Origin: Cudoniella acicularis
Lineage: Eukaryota > Ascomycota > Leotiomycetes > Helotiales > Helotiaceae
Length of the DNA stretch: 29,852 nucleotides
Direction of reading: 5' to 3'
Assembly: GCA_013054445.1 (NCBI GenBank)
Contig: JAAMPI010000631.1
Span: forward strand, 1 to 29,852
The notes beneath the pieces are model-generated. The model saw nothing but the letters and a program-made list of their open reading frames with translations. It was not told the DNA's origin and searched no databases. Each line of letters opens with the position of its first letter. The stretch's first letter is position 1. A program made the translations under genes and the position numbers. This document shows, piece after piece, positions 11,481 through 20,176 of this stretch.

Positions 11481-12039
11481 TATTTTCCACGGCAAGATCC
11501 GTAAGGGGCCCTCCAGTGGAATTAAAGGGAGTCTGGGTTTGCTCTGGCAAGCAATGTTGGGCTATGCAATAAGGTGCTTTTTGAAATTCAAGTAATGTTG
11601 GACAATCGAAAGAGATGGTTAATCGCTGTGAAATATCCAAAATATTGACGATATGCCCTAGGAAAATAATCCTAAACACAATTGGCGCCTTTGCTCCCTT
11701 TTCGGAGACGAAAATGCTTCACGCCCGGAGGCTTGCTTACACTGTCCGGCTTCCCAACGGGTCTTCCGACGGGCAGAAGGGGCATTGCATTGCATGCATG
11801 CGACGGAAGTAGAAAAATGAATGGTTATGACGACGTGTACAGTTTTAACTGGATAGAAGCTACTACCCCTCGATTTTGAGGTACACAGGAGTGCGCAAGG
11901 CTGACTCGACAATCTGAGGCCGTCCGTGGGGTTCCATTAGGCGGCATCAAGGCTCTCGCTCTCACTTTTATCAATTGCTGTCCTTTTGAATCTAATTCAT
12001 TTTACCAAACCTAAATGAACTTAAACTCTAGTGGCAATC
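11481..12039. promoter_or_regulatory. Shared bidirectional promoter region of the kinase-ankyrin and caspase-like genes
   Basis: 559 bases between two ATGs pointing away from each other. No convincing gene is seen in it; the short frames on both strands lack family features. At 11763-11771 and 11801-11809 there is an inverted repeat, CTTCCGACG against CGACGGAAG (one mismatch). It flanks an unusual GCATTGCATTGCATGCATGC stretch that includes the palindrome TGCATGCA. The arms contain CCG/CGG triplets like those bound by zinc-cluster factors, but their spacing is long. A regulatory role is inference. Confidence 0.4.
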
Positions 12040-14292
12040 ATGGTTGATGGGGTTAATGAAGGTTGGGAGAAACATATCAACAAACAGTTGGAATTGTCCA
12101 TTCGATTTAGAGCCTATGTTTGCGTAAAAGTATTGATTCTCTACTGGGAGGAAGGTGATGAAGGATTCAAGAGAGAAGGACGGGATTTGGGTAGGATTCT
12201 CGAAGACAAAGAGACTTTTAACTTCGAGGTTGAGGAGTTTGCTATTCCAACATCGAAAAGCTATCTCCAGCTACATAATTTCATCACTACATCACTTTTA
12301 AGCGTCAGTGATTATGCAGACAATAAACGTGGCGCATCATTGCTCATCATCCACTATGGAGGCCACGGCGATCGAAACGACGATAAACATAATGGAGAGG
12401 AGAAAAGATCCGTCTGGGCAGCGTGGGTGGTTAATTTCTCGAACAAAACAAGAATCCGCAGCTAACCCAGGGAATTTAGACAAAGGCAAGGCGGCCCTAC
12501 ACTTGAATGGTTTCGGGTTCAAGAAGATCTCATGATGACCGACTCGCACATATTGCTTCTCTTCGATTGTTGCTTCGCAGCCCAAGCAGGCCGAGCACGA
12601 AACAATCGGCCGAGTCGTATCGAGCTCCTTGCGGCGGCTGCCATGGGAGTTCAGACACCAATGCCGGGGAAGAAGTCGTTCACTATGGCCCTTATTCGAG
12701 AACTGGTTGCTGGATTCGAGAAAGAAAGATGCGTGACGATATCGGACCTTCATAGACGCTTGGTCGCTCGCGAAGCAGAACTTTTGGCAACACCATTTTA
12801 CATGAAGCTTGGTCACGACTATAACTCAATACGCCTAGAACGCTTCTGCAATAATCCTTCACCCAACTTCGGTGACGGCGTTGGAAGCCTTTCTTTTCAG
12901 CTCCTAATCAAGACTAGAACACAGTTGGACAAATCAAATCTAGATGAGATAACTCAGTGGCTTGGAGAGAATATACCTTCAACGGTAGATACGGTACAGG
13001 TTGACAGCATTCTTCAAACCACAGCGTGCATTCAAAATTTCGTCGAAGAAGCTCGCCAAAGTACTCAGCCATTAACGAAGGGGTTGAATGGCCCGGTCGT
13101 TGAAGATATCTTGGACGTGTGGGATCAGGCTTTGATCATGATAAGGCATTGCTTGGCAGAGCAAATCGACGTCAATCGTCGAGACAGAGATATCCCCACT
13201 GTACAAAAGCTTGCAGAAAAGCTTTTACACCAATTGGATGCCGAGAACTCTATATTTGTGGATGTCTTGGAACAAAAGCTCCTGTATTCTACATCTATTG
13301 TTGAGGAAGCTATGGACAACACAACTGCCAAAACTCTTGGAATAGCGGACCAGCTAAAACTCCGTCAGATTGTTACTAAACTAGACCCAAGTACAGTCGA
13401 ATCTACCCAAGTTTCCCTTGGAGAGGATAGTGCATCTCAAGTTTCTGTACTGCAGGAACGTAAAGAATATGGCCCATACTTGGATCCCGCCGAGATTCCA
13501 GCATTGACAAGACGAGTAAGCCGCCTGGCCGAACTATTGAGCGCACCCAAGAATGACGGATTTTTGGCATTGCAATTCCTTGGCTGGTGTCACAGCCCTA
13601 TTGAACACCAATACGTTCTCGATTTCAAAATACCAAGTAAATATGAGGGTAACAGAGGGGTGTATATCTCTTTACAGTCACTCATCAAGAATTCGAGGCG
13701 GCCTGCACGACCATCTCTTAATGAGAGTTTCGACATTGCTTTTCTCCTTGCAAAGGCACTCCAGAAATGGCATTCAATTGGCTGGGTACATCAGAGTATC
13801 AGCAGCCCCAATGTGATATTCTTTGAATATGAAGGGGGGAAAGTCGATTTCGCAAGCCCATTTCTTGGAGGGTTTGAGTTTGCCCGCCCAGATTCTGATC
13901 CGTCAATGGGACATGCAGCGGACGACCTTACTTTCAATGTCTACCGCCACCCGAATAGGCAAGGTGACGCACGTAAGGGGCATCGAAAAATTCATGATAT
14001 TTATTCGCTAGGAGTTGTCCTGCTGGAACTTGGACTATGGCAAAGTTCATTTGATATCGTAACCTCTCGGATGAAGAGTTCAATACCAGCATTGGTAATC
14101 AAACAAAAATTGCAGGTTGCAGCTGCGGAAAGACTTCCTCATTACGCTGGAAGATCATACAAAGCGGCTGTTGAGGCATGTCTCAGCTCGAGTCTTCATA
14201 CAGGCTGGGATGATGAGAATGAGTCACAACTGGCAGTCTCTTTTGTGAAGATGGTCGTTGATAAATTAGCTAAAGGATTGGCAATTGCATAA
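12040..14292 (+). CDS. Caspase-like (C14 fold) protease fused to a C-terminal pseudokinase
   Basis: Exon 1 is 12040..12422. Exon 2 starts at 12471 or 12480 (48- or 57-nt intron, donor GTGGGT, branch CTAAC) and ends at 14292, giving 734 or 731 aa. N-terminal domain: VLILYW strand, the segment FNFEVEEFAIP, catalytic-His motif LLIIHYGGHGD (His109), then PTLEW and catalytic-Cys motif LLLFDCCFA (second Cys, about residue 159-162), then SFTMALIREL. This is the layout of fungal caspase-like/metacaspase-related C14 domains. A helical middle follows (about residues 210-440). The C-terminus is kinase-like but degenerate: WVHQSISSPNVIFF in place of HRDxKxxN, LGGFEFAR in place of DFG, then YRHPNRQG and HDIYSLGVVLLELGLW. 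That form is typical of the C-terminal kinase-like domain of fungal HeLo/HET-S-related cell-death proteins. It is likely a cytosolic regulator or executor of cell death; substrate unknown. Exon 1 otherwise ends in TAA at 12465. Confidence 0.82.
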
Positions 14293-14370
14293 CTTCTCAT
14301 CAAGCTCAGTTGTTCTTCTTCGCTGAAACAATCCATCTTAGCTAGTTCTCAACAAAAGCCAAAGAATACC

Positions 14371-14698
14371 TCAGGACGCAAATTCGAGCTTGTCTTCGTC
14401 AAAGATATTTCCATTCTCGACCTCAGTTCCGTTCTCAAAGCTTAAAGTATATTTCCCAGTCTTTGGAACAGAAGCAATGAAATAGGGCCCCTCCAGACTA
14501 CGACTTGCCCCAGATGAAACATAGACACTGTCTCCCACTCGAAATTTACTGCCCTGTATTCTAGTCAGCTGGCCATTTCTCGAACGATAAACATGAGTAT
14601 TACAGTTTTATATTCTACAATCCTTGGGCGTCCGTCCTTTCCGGTCTTTGGATCGTTAGTTGAGACCTTTCAAGTTAATTAATCAATTCTGCGGACAT
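14371..14698 (-). pseudogene. Small beta-rich protein gene with broken or unresolved 5' end
   Basis: Exon 2 (14553..14371) encodes GSKFRVGDSVYVSSG, then EGPYFIASVPKTGKYTLSF, then FDEDKLEFAS and a stop: short beta-strand-like segments resembling an SH3-type barrel. A well-formed 50-nt intron (14554..14603, donor GTAATA, branch CTGAC, acceptor TACAG) joins it in phase to DPKTGKDGRPRIVEYKT (exon 14669..14604). That basic stretch has no ATG before an in-frame TGA at 14670-14672. The natural start by position is the ATG at 14698, downstream of a TATA box and a plausible leader, but it reads only seven codons before TAA. So the gene is either frameshifted near 14670-14690 or has a splice I could not find. 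I have seen similar short proteins in fungi but cannot name the family. It is convergent with the caspase-like gene. Confidence 0.5.
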
Positions 14699-15093
14699 CG
14701 TCTTTGTTGCGACTGAGGATATATGGAAGTGAAGTTGGGTTGCTGAAAGAGTGTGAATTGCAAGTCTGGTCTAATCTAGTCTACAGAACAGCTTTCGGTG
14801 GGAGCTGTGTCCCTTATTTATAGGCTTCCGGTGCCCACATGCTACCGAGGTTCCTGCTCATCTTCCTACGCATAAACTACAGTAGTAGCTTATGCCTTGG
14901 CCCATATGATCAATGGCATCGTAGGNTCTAAAGGCATAATCATCACAGCCGCTTCCTTAGAATCCTTCGGGTAGCGACCCCTGAGCACGTGACTGGAATC
15001 GCTTTCTCAACAATCAGAAACAGAATCTTTCACCTCATAGTCTCTTCTTGGATTACCAAGGCGTATGCTTGTCGACATTAAGTCGTTCAGGAA
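14699..15093. other. Divergent intergenic region before the GH18 gene
   Basis: 395 bases between the small minus-strand gene and the GH18 start. It holds the TATA box noted above and one undetermined base (n at 14926), a reminder that base quality may be imperfect here. No coding frame recognised. Confidence 0.5.
14813..14823 (-). promoter_or_regulatory. TATA box upstream of the small beta-rich protein gene
   Basis: The minus strand reads CCTATAAATAAG here, a near-perfect TATA element, about 115 bases before the ATG at 14698. It is followed by a leader rich in C, A and T with no ATG. This supports a real transcription unit behind the broken reading frame. Confidence 0.45.
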
Positions 15094-16185
15094 ATGACCA
15101 TGAAATCTTCTATTCTCTACCTCTTATCACTGCTGGCGACACTGGCACTATCCAGACCGGTTGACGAAATCGCTGTAGCAAGAGCAACAACCGACCTCCC
15201 TCGCCTGGTAATCTACTTCCAGACAACCCACGACTCCAATGGAAACCCAATATCGATGCTCCCACTCATAACCGAAAAGAACATCTCACTCACGCACCTC
15301 ATCGTCTGCTCTTTTCACTTGAATCTCAATTATGTCGTACATCTCAATGACTACCTACCCTCGGATCCTCACTTTACTACTTTGTGGGCCGAAACCCAAG
15401 TTATGAAGAACGCCAGTGTAAAAGTGATGGGGATGATAGGAGGCGCCGCCGGAGGGTCTTTCTCTTCCAGCACGTTGGACAGCACAAACGCTACAACCTT
15501 CGCGCATTATTACGGGCAGTTGAAAGATGTCATCACAACATACGGGCTCCAGGGCATGGATCTTGACGTCGAGCAATCCATGAGCCAAAGCGGCATTACC
15601 CGGCTTATAAACCAACTATATTCAGATTTTGGGCCTGATTTTCTCATTACTCTGGCACCCGTTGCCTCCGCATTAGAAAACTCCTCTAATTTGAGCGGCT
15701 TCGACTACAAAACCTTACAATCAGCTGATGGACCTGATATCGCCTACAATGGGCAATTCTATAATGGTTTTGGGACCTTGGCTGACACATCAACGTTTGA
15801 TGCTATAGTAAATAATGGGTTCAGTGCGCAGAAGGTGGTAGCAGGGCAGATTACTAGCCCGAGTGACGGAGGTGGGTTTGTGGATTTCCCGACGTTGAAT
15901 AACATGATAATTCAGTAGAGGAATGAGTATGGGCAGATTGGTGGCATCATGGGTTGGAAATACTTTAATAGTGATCCTAGCGGAACGACAGCGCCTTGGG
16001 AGTGGGCGCAGGAGATGACGGCTATTTTGAGGCCGACGCAAAGTGTAAATCTCAATATTACACCGGATATTGCTAATATGTTAAAGGAGGCTTGGGTGAG
16101 CTCTGTTATCAATACTGGGGAAGGAGGTACAGAGTCTGTACAGGTGGAACCAAATGTGGATTATACGGCTATGGTTAATGCTTGA
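15094..16185 (+). pseudogene. GH18 chitinase-like gene interrupted by an in-frame stop
   Basis: A single uninterrupted frame except for TAG at 15916-15918. The first part is 274 aa; reading through the stop adds 88 codons in the same frame and ends in TGA at 16185. The downstream part is clearly the rest of the same barrel (GGIMGWKYFNSDPSGTTAPWEWA). Residues 1-20 form a signal peptide. The GH18 signature is YGLQGMDLDVE (about 150-160). The catalytic Glu160 and the Asp156/Asp158 pair are present, but the first Asp of the usual DxxDxDxE motif is Gln153. GH18 enzymes cleave chitin or related N-acetylglucosamine polymers. Without the last beta strand and its Trp (MGW), the 274-residue product should not fold normally. 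A sequencing error, readthrough or an undetected intron are alternatives; I found no GT..AG pair that removes the stop in frame. Confidence 0.72.
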
Positions 16186-16449
16186 AATTAAAGCAAGTCA
16201 CTTCTAGAAGGTTACTCTTACCTCAACTCGACTTGAAAACAGGACACAAATAACTCAAGTACTGTTCTGAAAGTTACTCGGCTAAATTAATTAGTTTATA
16301 AATGTTAAATTTCAACTAAATAGACGAGTGACGGGAAATTTTTAGTTACGGAGTCATTTCCTTTAAGAACCTTTTGAGTTGCCATTACTTAAATAAAATC
16401 AAAGACATTACAATCCCAAACCCTATATTTTTAGAGGCAAGGTAGGACT

Positions 16450-17991
16450 TCAAGTAGTCGATCCAATACTCCCTACTCTAATCTTCGAAAATACAACTTT
16501 CGGCGGCGGACTCAAACTTTCTGGAGTCGCCGTATACTTTGGACATATTCCCCTCACAACCCCAGCGTCACTGACATTCCCAGTATCCGGGTATTTTCCA
16601 TCTAACCACAACAACCCATTATCCCCTCCATTCGACAAGGATGCCGCGAGGACCATACCCTTTGCTAGCGCTCGAGAAACTCCCGCCATATTGCCGTGTA
16701 GTCTCCAGGTAGCAAGATCTCCAAATGCATACATTCTGTTGGTACAAAAATCAGAAGTGAGTGAGTTTCCTGTTACGCCAGTCACGGCAGATGCCGGGTT
16801 GGGAATCTTGACTCCATTTTGCACATAGAAACGCTTGACTTCGGAGAGATTTCCATTGCTTGTGCCGTCGTCTGTCAAGAACTGCGTGACTACCGTAAAT
16901 GGTTGGTTGGTGTTGACGGTTTGGCCAACGCCGTAGAATGTTGTGTTGCCCATGCGATACGGATTGAAGTCACATCCAACCAAATCACAGGGTGATCCTT
17001 CATGCCTCTCAATAATTGGTTGTTCGCAAGCATCGGCAGTGCAACCGATCTGGGTTGGGGTATTGCAGGATTTAATATTGAGGGAAGTAGAAACTGCATT
17101 GGCTTCCCATAGATCAACCTGAGGACAGCAGGAGCCGTAATCTCCGTGGCCTATTCCATAGCTTGAGCTGGAAGCCTGCCAGTTATATACATTTGCCTGG
17201 ATATAACTTCAGTAATAGGTTTTCAAGGAGGATAGACGAATATTATACTCTGCCATTCACGAACGTGTTGTACCGCGAGCACCCCGCATCGCAATACTAT
17301 AGCAAATTAGTACTTTGTCTTTGTGGAACAATAAGAGAGGTAAGGAATTAAATATGATTCAAAAAGAAAGGGGGTGGTTACTCCGGTTCCGTACGCTGCC
17401 CCGGCTTTATTTGCAGGATATCTCGAAGCACCGCCATCAGTATCCATTGAGACAAAGTATAAAGCGCCGTCCACACCACAGGGAAGGCCTCCAGTATTTA
17501 CAGTGAAACTAAACTCCTTGTTGAGAAGATTGAACGTTTGGTACTGATTATCATTGGCCAACAGGTAAACCTTCGAACCATACTGGGGTCCGCCTCCATT
17601 ATTTCGGGTATATATCAGGCTTCAATACACAATTATCTCCCACATCTTGTAAAGGATTTCAGGGGCCTAACCTTAGCTCGTCTTTGGAAGTTCTAATCAC
17701 AGGACTGGTTTTATAATCTATGCCCTCCAAAGCGCAATTTTTAGTGCATTCGGTAGGCGAAGAACATAACGTTGCATTCCAGGTATTTTGCGTAAAACAA
17801 TTCTGGGTACCGTTAATGGCGTGTAGCCACCTGAAGTTTGCATCCATTGTAAGTTTTCCATTTTGCGAAATGCATCCTGTTCCTGCTGTGCAAGATTCCC
17901 ATGTCAAAGAGGGGTGAGATTCAGGTTGTAGTATTCCTACTTGCTGACCTTGAACCCCGAAGAAAAGAAGTGCCAGAAAGAGATGTCGCAT
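16450..17991 (-). CDS. GH7 cellulase (cellobiohydrolase/endoglucanase) with Glu-to-Gln at the nucleophile
   Basis: Four exons, 17991..17672, 17619..17382, 17296..17249 and 17196..16450, give 450 aa. The introns are 52, 85 and 52 nt (donors GTTAGG, GTAACC, GTATAA). The signal peptide ends near residue 15, followed by [19 protein letters not shown]. Family-typical blocks follow: [74 protein letters not shown] and [16 protein letters not shown]. There is no cellulose-binding module. The catalytic block normally ExDxxE (EMDIWEAN in Trichoderma reesei Cel7A, E212/D214/E217) reads PQVDLWEAN here: Gln228, Asp230, Glu233. The nucleophile is therefore Gln, which in the classical E212Q mutant abolishes most activity. 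The frame is otherwise intact, so the protein may be a non-catalytic cellulose binder or an early-stage decaying gene. It is convergent with the GH18 gene. Confidence 0.9.
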
Positions 17992-18056
17992 AATGATGGA
18001 TTTTCGAGATTAAGACAACCAAAGAAAAGTTCTATAATTTCAAAGACCATAGCATG

Positions 18057-18066
18057 TATTTTATAG
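18057..18066 (-). promoter_or_regulatory. TATA box of the GH7 gene
   Basis: The minus strand reads CTATAAAATA about 66-75 bases upstream of the GH7 ATG (17991), which leaves room for a leader of roughly 40 bases. The match and spacing are good for a highly expressed secreted-enzyme gene. Confidence 0.5.
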
Positions 18067-18070
18067 GCTC

Positions 18071-18076
18071 CTGGGG
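18071..18076 (+). promoter_or_regulatory. Possible CreA/Cre1 carbon-repressor site
   Basis: CTGGGG on the plus strand fits the CreA consensus SYGGRG and sits about 80 bases upstream of the GH7 ATG, next to the TATA box. Carbon catabolite repression by CreA/Cre1 is well known for fungal cellulases. A single six-base match is weak evidence by itself. Confidence 0.3.
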
Positions 18077-19892
18077 TTTGGGTGTGACCCACCTACAATG
18101 TTTTGCCTCAATCGAATCTCACCACAATTTTATAGCACCGGATATTAGCCTGCTTTCAAAAGAATTTATGCATGAAGCATTACGTACTACCTAAATCAAT
18201 ACGAGTTCAGAATTGAATGTTTTCTGGAATGCTGATAAGGTCAAATGATCTTTTGTATTCGGTTAAAGAACCTGAGGTGCATTCTTAGCCGGCAAGGTGC
18301 TTCCGTGCGGTGGTGCCTTCCATAAAATATGTCGCTCCCCAGCCTAAATCTTCTCCACAAACATGTTGACAATTTCCTGGAATGCCCGTAATTTGGCTTT
18401 AGCGTCCCGCTTTCGACTCTCTGCTAACTGAATAGTATCGGTCATATGCGGCTGGTTCGCCTGCTCGCATATAGCGCAAACCAACCAGACCAGTGTGCAG
18501 GCTTACAAGAACATGGACATATATTCTTGGTATACCAAATACGGCTATTTCATATATTATTTGACTAAAGTCCCGCACCAAAACCTACCCCACAACAAAA
18601 CCCAGTCTAGAGTTAGCAACTTCAATTAATACTAAAATATCAACTAAATATACATAAAGAATTTAAAGTCACATATAGCTTCTATAGCTGTAGTATTTAT
18701 GAGGCCTAAGGTATTACTATACACAATACTAAAATAAGTATCCTCGGGCTGAGTCCTCCCTGACCTTTTTTTCGTTTTCAGATGAGTCTTGCCGAGTCAC
18801 ACCTTCCAGCTTCATATGAACATGTTGTTTAACCTGAACCCTAACTTGCTTACTTGCAATCGAATTTGTAGTTTCTCATTGCCTTGTTTCTTAAACAGCG
18901 TTATTGATAGGCAATATTGTATCTCAAACCTCTAAAGCTTCACCCCAAAGTGCTCTAATCGCTTTACAACAGTCCCACTGCATTTATTCCTCGTCAAAGC
19001 CTGTCTCTGCTTTGCCTTGCTTAAAAAGGGACTATCGTCAGTCAGACGGATCTAAAATGCTCTGTCACCTTCGGCATCCATTTCCGTATGGCTAACCCCA
19101 TTGCCTAGACAAGCAAAGCGATTACCATGATATTTTATATCATAGTCATCAGCACGGATTTCCGACAAGCCCTCCATGAAATGTAGACCGCTTCCGGGCC
19201 AGAGAAGAAGCCTCGATGCGTCGGAAGTGTTCTGTTTGTGCCATGAATTGTAGTCATCTGCCCATACTGTGTATTTCAAAATCCGTGCCGCGTACTCGAG
19301 GAAGTCATCAACAGCCTCGCGTTTTGGGGAGAATGACTTGATATTTTCAGTTTGCCAGCGGTTGCAGAACTTCGACATATAGTCGGCCTGGAATTCTGAT
19401 AATCAAGCTTAGTATTCTCTCTCAGTAGTCCAAGAGTTGGCATCAACATGAACTTACCAGCACTTGATAGATAGGCACCGCTTCCATAAGGGTTGCTAGG
19501 GCCATAGAACATAAAGTAGTTAGGGTACCCAGCAACAGAGGTGGCCAGGTAAGTTCTTGCTTGATCAGATCACTCCTCCTGGAGGTTTTGACCGTCTTCT
19601 CCGATTAGCGGAAATCGTGGTTTATAAGAAGTATCGAAGCCAGTGGCACAGATGAGTACATCTATGGCGTGGTGTATTCCATCTTTATCTATGACTCCAG
19701 TCGCCGTTATCTGTTTGATTTCGCCGCAGATGACAGTGCTGTTAGGAGATGTTAAAGCCTCCAAATAATTCACGCCCATACCAGGTACCCGACAACCCAT
19801 ACCATAACTCGGAATTAAAATATGTTGTAGATTAGGATCTCCAACGTCTTTTTCATCCTGTCGGTCAAAAGTTGTCTTATCTGTTTCTGAGC

Positions 19893-19897
19893 CTCGC
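19893..19897. repeat. Target-site duplication, left copy (CTCGC)
   Basis: Five bases identical to those directly after the LTR at 20172-20176. In the minus-strand gene both read GCGAG. Confidence 0.8.
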
Positions 19898-20171
19898 TGT
19901 CACGACCCAGGATCAGGTGACGCGTCACATGATCAGTTCACTCGTTCGCTAGTTCTACGTTCAAGGTCGTGAACTAGTGAGCACGTGAACCAGGACCACC
20001 ACTACCTATATAGCCATATAGTTTTCCTATGTTTGAGTTCGTGCTCAACTCATATTCCAATATCATCACTTGATTAGGATAACGCTCTACCAGAACCCGC
20101 TTGACGCTTCCAAGGCTAAGTAAACCCAACGCACGTGACATCGATATCTCACGTGATAACAGAACGTTACA
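19898..20171 (+). mobile_element. Solo LTR of a retrotransposon, with 5-bp target duplication
   Basis: 274 bases inside the coding part of the monooxygenase pseudogene that do not match the enzyme. On the plus strand the element begins TGTCACGACC and ends AACGTTACA, so it has the TG..CA ends of LTRs; the end repeats are TGTCACG and CGTTACA (one mismatch). It is flanked on both sides by CTCGC (19893-19897 and 20172-20176), the 5-bp target duplication expected of retrotransposon integration. Inside are a TATA-like CTATATAG near 20014 and two CACGTG E-box-like motifs near the right end. Enzyme reading resumes directly on both sides (CTKDSE before, SEAQKQ after). A solo LTR forms when the two LTRs of a full element recombine. 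The family (Ty3/Gypsy or Ty1/Copia) cannot be told from the LTR alone. Confidence 0.85.
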
Positions 20172-20176
20172 CTCGC
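20172..20176. repeat. Target-site duplication, right copy (CTCGC)
   Basis: Partner of the left copy at 19893-19897, immediately next to the terminal ACA of the LTR. Confidence 0.8.

Larger units (their letters stand above)
17992..19051. other. Intergenic region upstream of GH7, no gene seen
   Basis: Holds the GH7 promoter (TATA and CreA-like elements above) and the 3' flank of the monooxygenase pseudogene. From about 18600 to 18760 the DNA is AT-rich with many TA steps, resembling the larger TpA-rich block near 22 kb. No protein-like frame on either strand. Confidence 0.5.

Noticed and set aside
12337..12816. 159-aa minus frame over the caspase-like gene
   Set aside because: Antisense to the His and Cys motif region; no own features.
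15900..15960. An intron removing the GH18 stop
   Set aside because: No GT..AG pair of normal size around 15916 leaves the downstream GH18 frame in phase without deleting conserved sequence.
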